Shown here: in pieces, positions 7,311-14,807 of the stretch
Position numbering within the stretch: the stretch's first letter is position 1
Layout of the letters: each line of letters begins with the position of its first letter
Source: Salipiger mucosus DSM 16094
GTDB taxonomy: Bacteria > Pseudomonadota > Alphaproteobacteria > Rhodobacterales > Rhodobacteraceae
Assembly: GCF_000442255.1 (NCBI RefSeq)
Contig: NZ_KE557281.1
Location: forward strand, 186,622 to 249,004
Direction: 5' to 3'
DNA: 62,383 bases
Made by a program: the position numbers and the translations under genes
The notes under the pieces: model-generated
Told to the model about the DNA's origin: nothing
The model's input: the letters and a program-made list of their open reading frames with translations, nothing else
Databases searched by the model: none

Positions 7311-8794
7311 GTGATCTCCGTTTCATGTGCGCCGCGGCCGTCCTGGCCATGAGCTGGGCGACCGCGGCGCTTGCGCAGAACTATGAGTGGGCCACCCGGG
7401 AGAAGACAGGCCGCGTGGACCAGAACAATGACATCTACCCGTCGTCGGTCTACCTGGCATTCGGCTACGAGGCCGAGATCCGGCTCGGGCACTTCTTCAG
7501 CGAGCCCGTCATCTCGACGCGTTTCAAGTACGAGCTGGATCCCTACAACAGCCAGGTCACCCTGCCCGCGTTCGATCCGGGTGACGACCGGTACGAAACC
7601 CGGCGGCTGGCAGATCTGCCTAGTGAAGCCTGGGAGAAAGCCCGGCTCTACGATGTCGACCTGATCCTGTCGCTCTCGACCAGTCACCCGGACTACCCGG
7701 ACGTCGTGATCCACACCGATGTCGGGGCCCCGGGGCCGGGAGACGGTCAGACCTGGTCCTTCAACGTGCCCGGGAGCCCTGACTGGGACGAGCTCTTTTA
7801 CACCGGAATGGGGTTCGCCAACTGGACGGGGGATTTCGAGGCCCACTATGATCCGGTCCCGGAGGAGGCTGCCAAGGAAATCTACATGAGCGGCCTCCAG
7901 CTCGACGACATCCGCATCTATCGCAGCGGGATCTCCTTATATCACCTCCACGACTGGTATTCCCGCATGAGCGAGCAGCCGAAGATCTCGGCCCTCAAGC
8001 GCGCGTCCTTCCGTGTCGCCCGGGCCATCGGCATGAGCTACGGCTACGACGAGGACCTGATCCTGAAAATGGACGACGGGGAGCAGAGGTTGCGCAATTC
8101 CGGCATGTCCATGTTCGATCAGGAACGCAGGCTGCGCGATGAGTGGGAAGCGCGCCTGAAACGGCTCACCAACCTCCCTGACAAGCTTCGGATCGGCTCG
8201 AACCACGGCCCCTACCGCCAGGCGCTGAAGGACGCCGAGCGGATCCTCGACAATGCAGACGTCCGCGTCGATGGGTTCTCCCCGCTCGACATCAACCCGG
8301 CGTCCCTGCCCCGTGGTCGCCCGGGCAAGTTTTCAGGAAACTACCGCGTGGCAGAGTTCGAGGAGGATGGCGGTGACGAAAACTGGGTCGTGGATTCCGA
8401 AGGCAGTCGCGTGCGGGAACTGGAGTACGGAGAGGTTCTCGTCAACGAACGGTATGTTGCCGGCATTGACAGATGCAAGATGACCATCGTGGAGCCGAGC
8501 ACCGGCAGGGAACTTCTGGATAAGCAGTTCCGGTGCACAAATGAGATCGACGTTTGGAAAATGATCGATTTCGAAGGCGGTCGGGAGGTCGACACCTTGT
8601 ATATCAATGTCCCGAAGAAGATGGGCCGCAGGGTTCAGAAAGCGAACTGCGATCAGCCCGAGATGACCGAGTTTGCGGCGGATCGATTCAGGATGACGCC
8701 TGACCTGAAGATCGAGCGCGCAGGCACATCGACGGTCGATATCGTGACGGCACCCGGTGGAGGCTGCATCGATTTCCATCTCACCAGGGAGTGA
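7307..8794 (+). CDS. Secreted orphan protein, 495 aa
   Basis: The ATG at 7307 overlaps the preceding stop by four bases. A clear Sec signal peptide (hydrophobic AAAVLAMSWATAALA, cleavage after ALAQ about residue 24) predicts periplasmic or extracellular location. The mature protein is rich in Asp, Tyr and Trp (DWDELFYTGMGFANWTGDFE), with a central charged helical part (about 235-300) and a C-terminal domain with three Cys residues. No enzyme motif recognised. Coupling to the biotinyl-fold membrane protein implies a joint envelope role. Confidence 0.55.
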   Translation: MSDLRFMCAAAVLAMSWATAALAQNYEWATREKTGRVDQNNDIYPSSVYLAFGYEAEIRLGHFFSEPVISTRFKYELDPYNSQVTLPAFDPGDDRYETRRLADLPSEAWEKARLYDVDLILSLSTSHPDYPDVVIHTDVGAPGPGDGQTWSFNVPGSPDWDELFYTGMGFANWTGDFEAHYDPVPEEAAKEIYMSGLQLDDIRIYRSGISLYHLHDWYSRMSEQPKISALKRASFRVARAIGMSYGYDEDLILKMDDGEQRLRNSGMSMFDQERRLRDEWEARLKRLTNLPDKLRIGSNHGPYRQALKDAERILDNADVRVDGFSPLDINPASLPRGRPGKFSGNYRVAEFEEDGGDENWVVDSEGSRVRELEYGEVLVNERYVAGIDRCKMTIVEPSTGRELLDKQFRCTNEIDVWKMIDFEGGREVDTLYINVPKKMGRRVQKANCDQPEMTEFAADRFRMTPDLKIERAGTSTVDIVTAPGGGCIDFHLTRE

Positions 8795-8990
8795 GGGGCA
8801 TTCTCAACCATGTTCAACATCCCGGGCCACCAAGTCAGTCTGACCTGTCCGGATCCGGCGACAGATTGCAAGAATACATCGAAGAAGTGGTGTCCCGCAT
8901 CTGTCGCCGTACATTAGGCGAAGAAAGCCGTCACACTGGACCCCTGTTCGAAAGGCCGGATCCCACGTGACGCCAGAATTGAGGTCGACC

Positions 8991-9386
8991 ATGCATGAAG
9001 ATTTCGACGGTCACCTGTACCACGCGACTCCGCGTTCGAAGCTCGACGAAATCATGGAAACAGGTCTGCGCGCGGGCACCTGCCTCGCAGTCTCCGACAT
9101 CGCGGCCTACTACGCCGAGGACATTGAGGATGAAGGCGAAGAACCGGTGATCCTGAAAATCGCGTTCGAAGACCTTGATGCGACCGCACTGGCGCCGGAC
9201 ATGCCCAGCATCGAGGAGCCGATCTCCACGGTGGTCGGATCCAAGGAGGACGAGATCTGGGAGCGTTGGGACGGATCCGATCAGGACTGGCAGGACTGCA
9301 TGCAGATCGTCGGGTCTCTGGTCTCGAAGGTCGGCATCCCGGCAATGGTCATTGTCGTCGACGAGGAGCCAGCACCGGCGCCGTGA
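8991..9386 (+). CDS. ADP-ribosyltransferase-like small protein
   Basis: 131 residues from the ATG at 8991 (GAGG at 8981-8984); an in-frame GTG at 8967 is less well placed. The beginning, LYHATPRSKLDEIMETGL, followed by LAVSDIAAYYAED and VILKIAFEDLD, follows the order H-x-T, L-x-x-I-x-x-x-GL, short strand, Y/F-x-V/I seen in the ART superfamily (KptA/DarT/PARP-like, NAD-binding). The catalytic set cannot be verified by eye. It could be a phage- or plasmid-derived effector. It stands alone between a secreted protein and an oxygenase-like gene. Confidence 0.4.
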   Translation: MHEDFDGHLYHATPRSKLDEIMETGLRAGTCLAVSDIAAYYAEDIEDEGEEPVILKIAFEDLDATALAPDMPSIEEPISTVVGSKEDEIWERWDGSDQDWQDCMQIVGSLVSKVGIPAMVIVVDEEPAPAP

Positions 9387-9560
9387 TCGTGTCTCTGGAT
9401 TGCTGGGTGTGCCATTGGGCTGGGCGCCGAGGTCCAGCGACATTCGGGATTATTGTTGACGAGCCGATACAAGAATTGTTTCCCTGAGGGCTTTTCATTC
9501 CTTGTTGGCGACTCTCCAGTTCTTTACATTGAACAGGGAAGCTAGCACAGGACGGATTGG

Positions 9561-10355
9561 ATGCGCGACATTGCCCTGCAGGATATCACCCTGCCTTTTT
9601 CTGGAGATCGTTTTGCCCACCGCCGCCGTCCCTTGCCTGTCGGCCGTTTGGAAACCTCCGAGATCGGAACGTTGCCCTGCTGCCTGGACATGTTGGTCAA
9701 GCTTCCCGGAGAGGGCGTCGTCTTGCCAGACTCCTACGCCGACAACCCTGCCATCGATGCGTTCCTGAAATCGGCACTCGCCTTCGAGGATGGAATGCTG
9801 CCGTCGTGGCGAGAGGAGTGCTACCTGTACCTCACCATCGATCAGCGCGAAGTGGTGCCCGGCCGGAGCCACCGCAACGGCGGATGGCACTTCGATGGCA
9901 TGCAGGGCGCGCGGTACGCGAAAAAGCTGCCGGGGTGCCATCAGTACGTGATGTCGTCCAATCTCTGCACCGAGTTCACCGACGCTCCCACGGATGCGAA
10001 CGGCCTGGATGAGAACCGGCACAACTGGTTTGAATGCCTTGGTGAGCAGATCCCGGATGACACGCAGGTCATCACACCGGCGCCGTTCGAGATCGTGTTC
10101 ATGTCAGCCTACCAGATGCACCGAAGCCCGGTTGCCACCGAGAAGACCGCGGGCTGGCGTACCTTCGTTCGCCTCGATGTCTCCCACAAGAAGCAGGACC
10201 GGATCGGCAACACGGTCAACCCGGACCTGCCGGCTCCCTGGGAGTTCGTTGAGCGCAACCTGCCGAGCGGCCTCGGCAGGCCGCGGACCTCGACCCATTG
10301 GTCAGGTGCGAGCAGGTTAAGCTCTCCCGAGGGGCGCGTCGGCGCCGACGAATGA
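9561..10355 (+). CDS. 2OG-Fe(II) oxygenase-like protein
   Basis: 264 residues from the ATG at 9561. The HxD...H metal triad of double-stranded beta-helix oxygenases can be read as H110 and D112 (GGWHFDGMQG) and H187 (YQMHRSP), with R200/R204 in GWRTFVRLDVS suitable for 2-oxoglutarate binding. Cys residues near 127-136 (CHQYVMSSNLC) are close to the triad. Substrate unknown; related folds hydroxylate protein side chains or small molecules. The C-terminal 40 residues are low-complexity. No coupled neighbour. Confidence 0.45.
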   Translation: MRDIALQDITLPFSGDRFAHRRRPLPVGRLETSEIGTLPCCLDMLVKLPGEGVVLPDSYADNPAIDAFLKSALAFEDGMLPSWREECYLYLTIDQREVVPGRSHRNGGWHFDGMQGARYAKKLPGCHQYVMSSNLCTEFTDAPTDANGLDENRHNWFECLGEQIPDDTQVITPAPFEIVFMSAYQMHRSPVATEKTAGWRTFVRLDVSHKKQDRIGNTVNPDLPAPWEFVERNLPSGLGRPRTSTHWSGASRLSSPEGRVGADE

Positions 10356-10495
10356 AGGCTGGGTCTTCCAGCCATGGAACGTGACCGGATCCAGCGGGAT
10401 CTGGATCACGCAGCCTCCCCTAAGCGGGCGCATTCCGAAAATCAGCGTTAACGCCTGTGCTCCAAAATGCTTCGCTCAATTCATGGAGACCAGCA

Positions 10496-10909
10496 ATGGA
10501 TATCAAGACAGCCGCCCAGCGCCTGCACGGCATGGAATACCGCGATGAGCGCCCCTACGAGGACGTGTTCAAGGAGATGAAGGACGCCGGGCTGGTGGCC
10601 GTGACAGGCGCCAGCGACGACCTCGTCGAGTTCTACGGTGCCATTCGCGACGAGCGCGACATCGGGGAGACCCTGCTGGCGGACGGTGCCATTCTGGAGA
10701 GTTCGTGCCCCGAGGGGGAGGACTGCCCATACTTCCGCAAGTTCGCGAAGTCGGCCATTGTTCTGGAGGCGCGGTTCGGAGAAATGGCGGAGCCGGATGC
10801 ACCAACCTGGACGTTCACCATCCCGGTCGAGCACGAGACCTTCGACGTCATGGAAGAAGGTGAAATCTTCAGCCGCGGCATCGTTTTCCGGACCTCGGAT
10901 ATTCCCTGA
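10496..10909 (+). CDS. Conserved phage/plasmid-type protein (GASDDLxEFxGAIxDE)
   Basis: 137 residues from the ATG at 10496, with GGAGA upstream; a GTG at 10457 would add 13 residues. The motif LVAVTGASDDLVEFYGAIRD near residue 35 is a signature I recognise from short proteins of unknown function in phages and plasmids. CPEGEDCPYF follows, and the end is FTIPVEHETFDVMEEGEIFS. It probably folds as a small alpha/beta domain. No function is established. It lies directly upstream of a tRNA gene. Confidence 0.5.
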   Translation: MDIKTAAQRLHGMEYRDERPYEDVFKEMKDAGLVAVTGASDDLVEFYGAIRDERDIGETLLADGAILESSCPEGEDCPYFRKFAKSAIVLEARFGEMAEPDAPTWTFTIPVEHETFDVMEEGEIFSRGIVFRTSDIP

Positions 10910-10980
10910 GTCCAGCTTCACTTGATTTTAACCTTGCTATCCTCATTATTCTTGGGTACCAAGGCCGCAGATCAAGTCTT

Positions 10981-11057
<77 letters not shown>

Positions 11058-11073
11058 ACACTCAAGGAGCCCC

Positions 11074-11370
11074 ATGTCCGCGACGCCGGCAAAAATCGAA
11101 ATCGAAGATACCGTCTACGAGCTCAACGCCTTCTATTGCGAGGGTGCGAAAGCCCAGCGCGCGGACAAGGACCCCTGGGACAATCCCTACCAGGACGGAA
11201 CCCAGCGGTTCGAGGACTGGGAGGCAGGCTTCGACAACGAGGCCGCTTTCGAACATCGTCGTTTCGGGATCGACCTTATCACCGAGGGCGAGAACGGGAA
11301 GCTCTACGAGCACGACCCCGACATCGTGCGTAACGACTTCGGCGTCGACCCGGATCAGTTCATGAACTGA
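11074..11370 (+). CDS. Ribosome modulation factor-like small protein
   Basis: 98 residues; AAGGAG (11064-11069) precedes the ATG. Residues about 20-57 (EGAKAQRADKDPWDNPYQDG, then QRFEDWEAGF) follow the RMF pattern of G-x2-A, a short basic stretch, C/N-PY, R-x2-W-x2-G-F/W. RMF in gammaproteobacteria dimerises 70S ribosomes in stationary phase; in alphaproteobacteria such short RMF-like domains occur in accessory genes with unproven roles. Here it is longer and more acidic than true RMF. The position directly behind tRNA-Arg suggests co-transcription. Confidence 0.45.
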   Translation: MSATPAKIEIEDTVYELNAFYCEGAKAQRADKDPWDNPYQDGTQRFEDWEAGFDNEAAFEHRRFGIDLITEGENGKLYEHDPDIVRNDFGVDPDQFMN

Positions 11371-11460
11371 TCTCAAGCCTCAATTTTATTCTTGACTGCG
11401 GTGCTGTCCAAAGGTAGCTTCCAACCATCCTTCGCCTCCTCGAGCGGGGCCACATGCCAG

Positions 11461-11628
11461 GGCATACTTCTATTTTGCGAATAAATGATTCGCCCGGCGC
11501 CCTGCCCCGTTCCAGCAGGCGAAGGATCCAAGAAACACCCAGTGATCTGCCGGGCGCATGCGACAGGCATACTTCTATCAGTCTCGAAAACACCACGCCT
11601 CGCGCCTTCCCGGCAGATCACTGGGTGT
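11461..11628. repeat. 13-bp direct repeat and 20-bp inverted repeat before a TerD-like gene
   Basis: GGCATACTTCTAT occurs at 11461-11473 and again at 11566-11578. A perfect 20-bp inverted repeat has arms 11535-11554 and 11609-11628 (beginning ACACCCAGTGATC, ending GATCACTGGGTGT), with 54 bases between; the second direct repeat lies inside that loop. The right arm ends 21 bases before the ATG at 11650. A smaller hairpin (CCTGC...GCAGG) lies near 11500-11520. This could be a long 5' leader structure, a regulator site or a recombination footprint. Confidence 0.6.
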
Positions 11629-11649
11629 CCTCATCTGAAAGGACACGAC

Positions 11650-13788
11650 ATGACCAGCACGATTTCCCTCTTCGGTGCGCTGCACCTCGATCCCGAAACC
11701 TGCCTGGAAGGCGGGCACGACGCCTCGGTGGAGGACATCATGGCGCTACTCATGGACTACAGGTACGTGCCGTCTCCGGCGCTCCTGAAGGCCCTGTACG
11801 ACTGTACGCCGGCCCAGCGCGGCAATGTGTTCACCATGCTCAAGAGCGAGCTGCGTGATCTTCTCGGGGAGTCTTTCCAGACACTCCCCCTCTACCGGGA
11901 TTTCCCGAACCACGAAATCGTGCCATTCGAACTTCGTGTCGTGCTCTGGATCGCGCGCCATCTGGGCATCGATATCGTCGAGTTCGACCGAGCCTACTAC
12001 GGCGCGGACCCGGTCACCGGTTTCCCGGACGATACCTTCACCACCGACCCTGACCTCGATGCCGCCTTCCATGTCGAGCTCGAGGACGGTTCAGTGCGTC
12101 GCGACCTGCGGTTCCTGAAACTCGCGGACAACGACTTCATTCGGAACAAGGTGATCGACATCATGTCGAACCTGACGCCGCTGTCCAGCGGTGAGCTCGA
12201 GTTCGTCGAGTGGGCGATTTCCGCCGGGTACGCCACAGCAGAGGACCTGCAGGTCGTGAAGTTCCGCGAGAAGCTCCCGCTCCTCCGTGGGCTGTTTTCG
12301 ACCGAGGATTACGCCGCGATGTGCAATTCGGTGACTGATGCGTTGCGTCTCGCTGTCCACCTCACCGGGACGACGACCAAGAAAGCTGTCACGTCGGGCT
12401 ACGGGTGGTCCTACACGCCGAGCATCCCCGACGTCGCGGTCGAGCCTGATCTGTCCCTGAAAACGCCGCCGCGTTTCGATCTGAAGACGTCCGAAGCCAA
12501 GAAGGTTGTCGACCTCGTCGAGCACATCCTGGTGCACGGATCGACCGATTTCGAGACCGACTTCCTGCGTCACGAGGAGAAGTGGAAGCGCTTTGCCGAA
12601 CACGTGCGCATCCGACAATTCACCAAGCGGGCCCCGAAAACCGTCGAGGCCCTGGTCGCGGTGCGGTCCGGCGAGATGCAGTCCTGGGAGGCGCGTTACG
12701 AGAAGGCGTCCCTCGAAGGCAAGATCGATCTCGCAATGAAACGCCCGGGCGCTTTCATTCGCCGGCTGGCAGCTCTCCATCGCGGTGTATCGGCCGCGAT
12801 GGACCGGGCACTGGAGGACAAGCTGCTCCGCACATGCCGTAGCGTGTTCCCGCAGGTCGACGTGATGAAGCTTCTGCAGCTCCATGTGCACCTGACTCGC
12901 ACCCTCGGGCGCAGGCAGCGCATCCATGCCCTGCCGGACGGTACGCTGATGGCCTCGGAGGCCGAGGTCCAGGACATGTTCGACATCGCATCCGAACTGG
13001 AAGGCCACCTGTCTGCCCGGCTTTCCGGGATCCTGCCCTGGGCGCCGGAAAACGAGGATCTGAAAGGTCTCTTCGTGCCGGCAGCCAACCGCACGGCATC
13101 CCAATCGGATCAGCGCTTTTCGCGGGGAGACCGGACGACGCTCAACCTGACCGATGCCGATACCGTTCGGGCTTTCCTTCACTGGAAAGAGCGTTGCGAC
13201 GTCGATCTGAGCGTTCTTTCCTTCAACGCCTCGGTGGAACAGGTCGGGTCCTGTTCGTACATGAGCCTCACGAGCCCGGCATGCCGACACTCGGGGGACA
13301 TTCTCGACGGCTCCGCCGGCGCCGCGGAATACGTCGACATTCAGGTCGGCGAGGCACGCGGAAACGGGATCCGGTACCTGGTTCTGATTGGCAACGTGTT
13401 CTCGGGCTCCAGCTTCGATCACTTCCCCTGCTACATCGGCGCGATGATCCGGGACGGGAAATCCGGATCGCACCTCGAACCGTCCACGGTTGAAACCAAG
13501 ATGTCGCTCGACAGCGACAAGCGGGCAACGACCGCCGCGATCCTCGACCTCGAGACCGGGGAGCTGATCTATGCGGATACGCATGCCAACTGGCGGGAGC
13601 GGTCCAACGTACGGACAGAGAAGGCCGGATTGAAGCAGACGCTGGAGTACATCGTCGACTATCATGCCTACCGGGCGACCTTCGAGGATGTCCTGCGGTT
13701 TGCAGGCACCGAAGGAGGGCTGCGGGCAACCTGCCAGGATGTCCGTGACGACATCGATGGCGTTCTGTCGAAGCTGTCAGCGGCGTGA
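11650..13788 (+). CDS. Large protein with C-terminal TerD-like domain
   Basis: 712 residues from the ATG at 11650 (AAAGGA at 11638-11643); the frame is open further upstream but through the inverted repeat. The first 480 residues are alpha-helical, without signal or membrane segments. The final 200 resemble a TerD domain: CDVDLSVLSFNA, CRHSGDI followed by GAAEYVDIQV, YLVLIGNVFSG, and a final TAAILDLETGELIYADTHAN. TerD proteins bind calcium and belong to the tellurite/chemical-stress/phage-response Ter network; the acidic loops here are only partly typical. No terB, terC or terZ neighbour is visible. The role is inferred only from the fold. Confidence 0.55.
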   Translation: MTSTISLFGALHLDPETCLEGGHDASVEDIMALLMDYRYVPSPALLKALYDCTPAQRGNVFTMLKSELRDLLGESFQTLPLYRDFPNHEIVPFELRVVLWIARHLGIDIVEFDRAYYGADPVTGFPDDTFTTDPDLDAAFHVELEDGSVRRDLRFLKLADNDFIRNKVIDIMSNLTPLSSGELEFVEWAISAGYATAEDLQVVKFREKLPLLRGLFSTEDYAAMCNSVTDALRLAVHLTGTTTKKAVTSGYGWSYTPSIPDVAVEPDLSLKTPPRFDLKTSEAKKVVDLVEHILVHGSTDFETDFLRHEEKWKRFAEHVRIRQFTKRAPKTVEALVAVRSGEMQSWEARYEKASLEGKIDLAMKRPGAFIRRLAALHRGVSAAMDRALEDKLLRTCRSVFPQVDVMKLLQLHVHLTRTLGRRQRIHALPDGTLMASEAEVQDMFDIASELEGHLSARLSGILPWAPENEDLKGLFVPAANRTASQSDQRFSRGDRTTLNLTDADTVRAFLHWKERCDVDLSVLSFNASVEQVGSCSYMSLTSPACRHSGDILDGSAGAAEYVDIQVGEARGNGIRYLVLIGNVFSGSSFDHFPCYIGAMIRDGKSGSHLEPSTVETKMSLDSDKRATTAAILDLETGELIYADTHANWRERSNVRTEKAGLKQTLEYIVDYHAYRATFEDVLRFAGTEGGLRATCQDVRDDIDGVLSKLSAA

Positions 13789-13960
13789 GAACCTCGAAGG
13801 TCTCTCGGGGTCTGCCGACGAAGCACCAACGTCGCGACATCTCGCGGGCGGCTCCTCGATGGGTCGCCCGCTTTCTATTTCCGAACTCTCGGTTGTATCC
13901 CCGGCGGAATCGAACACTTGCCGTAACAACGGAGCATTCAAAATCACGGAGAAAAACAGG

Positions 13961-14527
13961 ATGGCACGTCTGCACATCCCCTTTACCGGGCCGGTCGCAA
14001 AAAACCTGAACCGCTCGAGTTGCGCCAAGCTCGCTCAGATGGTTCTGGAGACGGCGTCGAGCGACTGGATGTCCCAGATCGTTCGCGATCTCGGGGGAAA
14101 GATCGAGGTCGCCCCCATGGGAGAACATGAGATCTCCCTGGAAGTGTTCGGGGCCGGTGATTTCAGGATCCATACGAGCTCGAGCAGCCTCAGGCGAGAC
14201 AACTTCCAGACCGCGGTCGCGCTTGGTCACTACCTGATCCACTTCCCGAAAATCGAAACGGATCAACCCGGGACCGGCATGCAGGTGCCCACCGACGTCA
14301 CCCATCCGCATTATCCGGACAAGCAGGCGAGGTTCGAAGCCACATGGTTCGCCACAGAGTTGACGATGCCGGAAGCCAAGCTCAAGGCGGTCGCGGATGA
14401 GGTAGGCCCGGATTACGTGGCACCCTACTTCCTGGTTCCGCAAAAATATTTGGCGACGCGAATGGAAAAACTCGGGCTTCTGGAACAGATGAAAGTTTCG
14501 ACGGCGGGGCCGGCTCCAACACCCTGA
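13961..14527 (+). CDS. ImmA/IrrE-like protein lacking the HExxH start
   Basis: 188 residues from ATG at 13961. The segment TAVALGHYLIHFP (residues 84-96) and KQARFEATWFATELTMPEAK (121-140) match the IrrE/ImmA metallopeptidase core, where AHELGHYLLH and E-x2-ANxFA-x2-LLMP are usual. Here the first His and catalytic Glu are replaced by Val86-Ala87, leaving H90, H94 and E126. It is therefore probably not a protease. ImmA enzymes cleave phage-type repressors; an inactive relative could bind without cutting. A PQKYLATRMEKLGL helix follows. No repressor gene lies beside it. Confidence 0.5.
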   Translation: MARLHIPFTGPVAKNLNRSSCAKLAQMVLETASSDWMSQIVRDLGGKIEVAPMGEHEISLEVFGAGDFRIHTSSSSLRRDNFQTAVALGHYLIHFPKIETDQPGTGMQVPTDVTHPHYPDKQARFEATWFATELTMPEAKLKAVADEVGPDYVAPYFLVPQKYLATRMEKLGLLEQMKVSTAGPAPTP

Positions 14528-14611
14528 TAAAGAACGAATTGCTTGTGGATTGTTGAAATTTATCCATATTTCGACCATCCTGGCCATACTCTGAAAGGAT
14601 ACCGACAAATC

Positions 14612-14791
14612 ATGACCCTCCCCACGCACATGATCGGAAAAGTCTTCCGCCTCGGACAGAATTTCGAACTGATCTCGGAAACCGGTCACTACGGTGAGCC
14701 GGGCATGCTCGTGCGCATCAAGGATGTCGAGTTCGATCCCGGATGTCTTCCGGACGAATTCGTGAGGTTCACGGCCGACTTCGGGGTGTGA
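14612..14791 (+). CDS. Small orphan protein, 59 aa
   Basis: ATG at 14612 with AAAGGATA about 11 bases upstream. The product (MIGKVFRLGQNFELISETGH, then GMLVRIKDVEFDPGCLPDEF) looks like a small beta-rich fold. Its stop lies 16 bases from the ISL3 left end. No family recognised. Confidence 0.4.
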   Translation: MTLPTHMIGKVFRLGQNFELISETGHYGEPGMLVRIKDVEFDPGCLPDEFVRFTADFGV

Positions 14792-14807
14792 ACCGGCATG
14801 CAAAATT

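Noticed and set aside
11461-11578. Iteron origin of replication
   Set aside because: Only two copies of the 13-bp repeat, and no Rep protein nearby.
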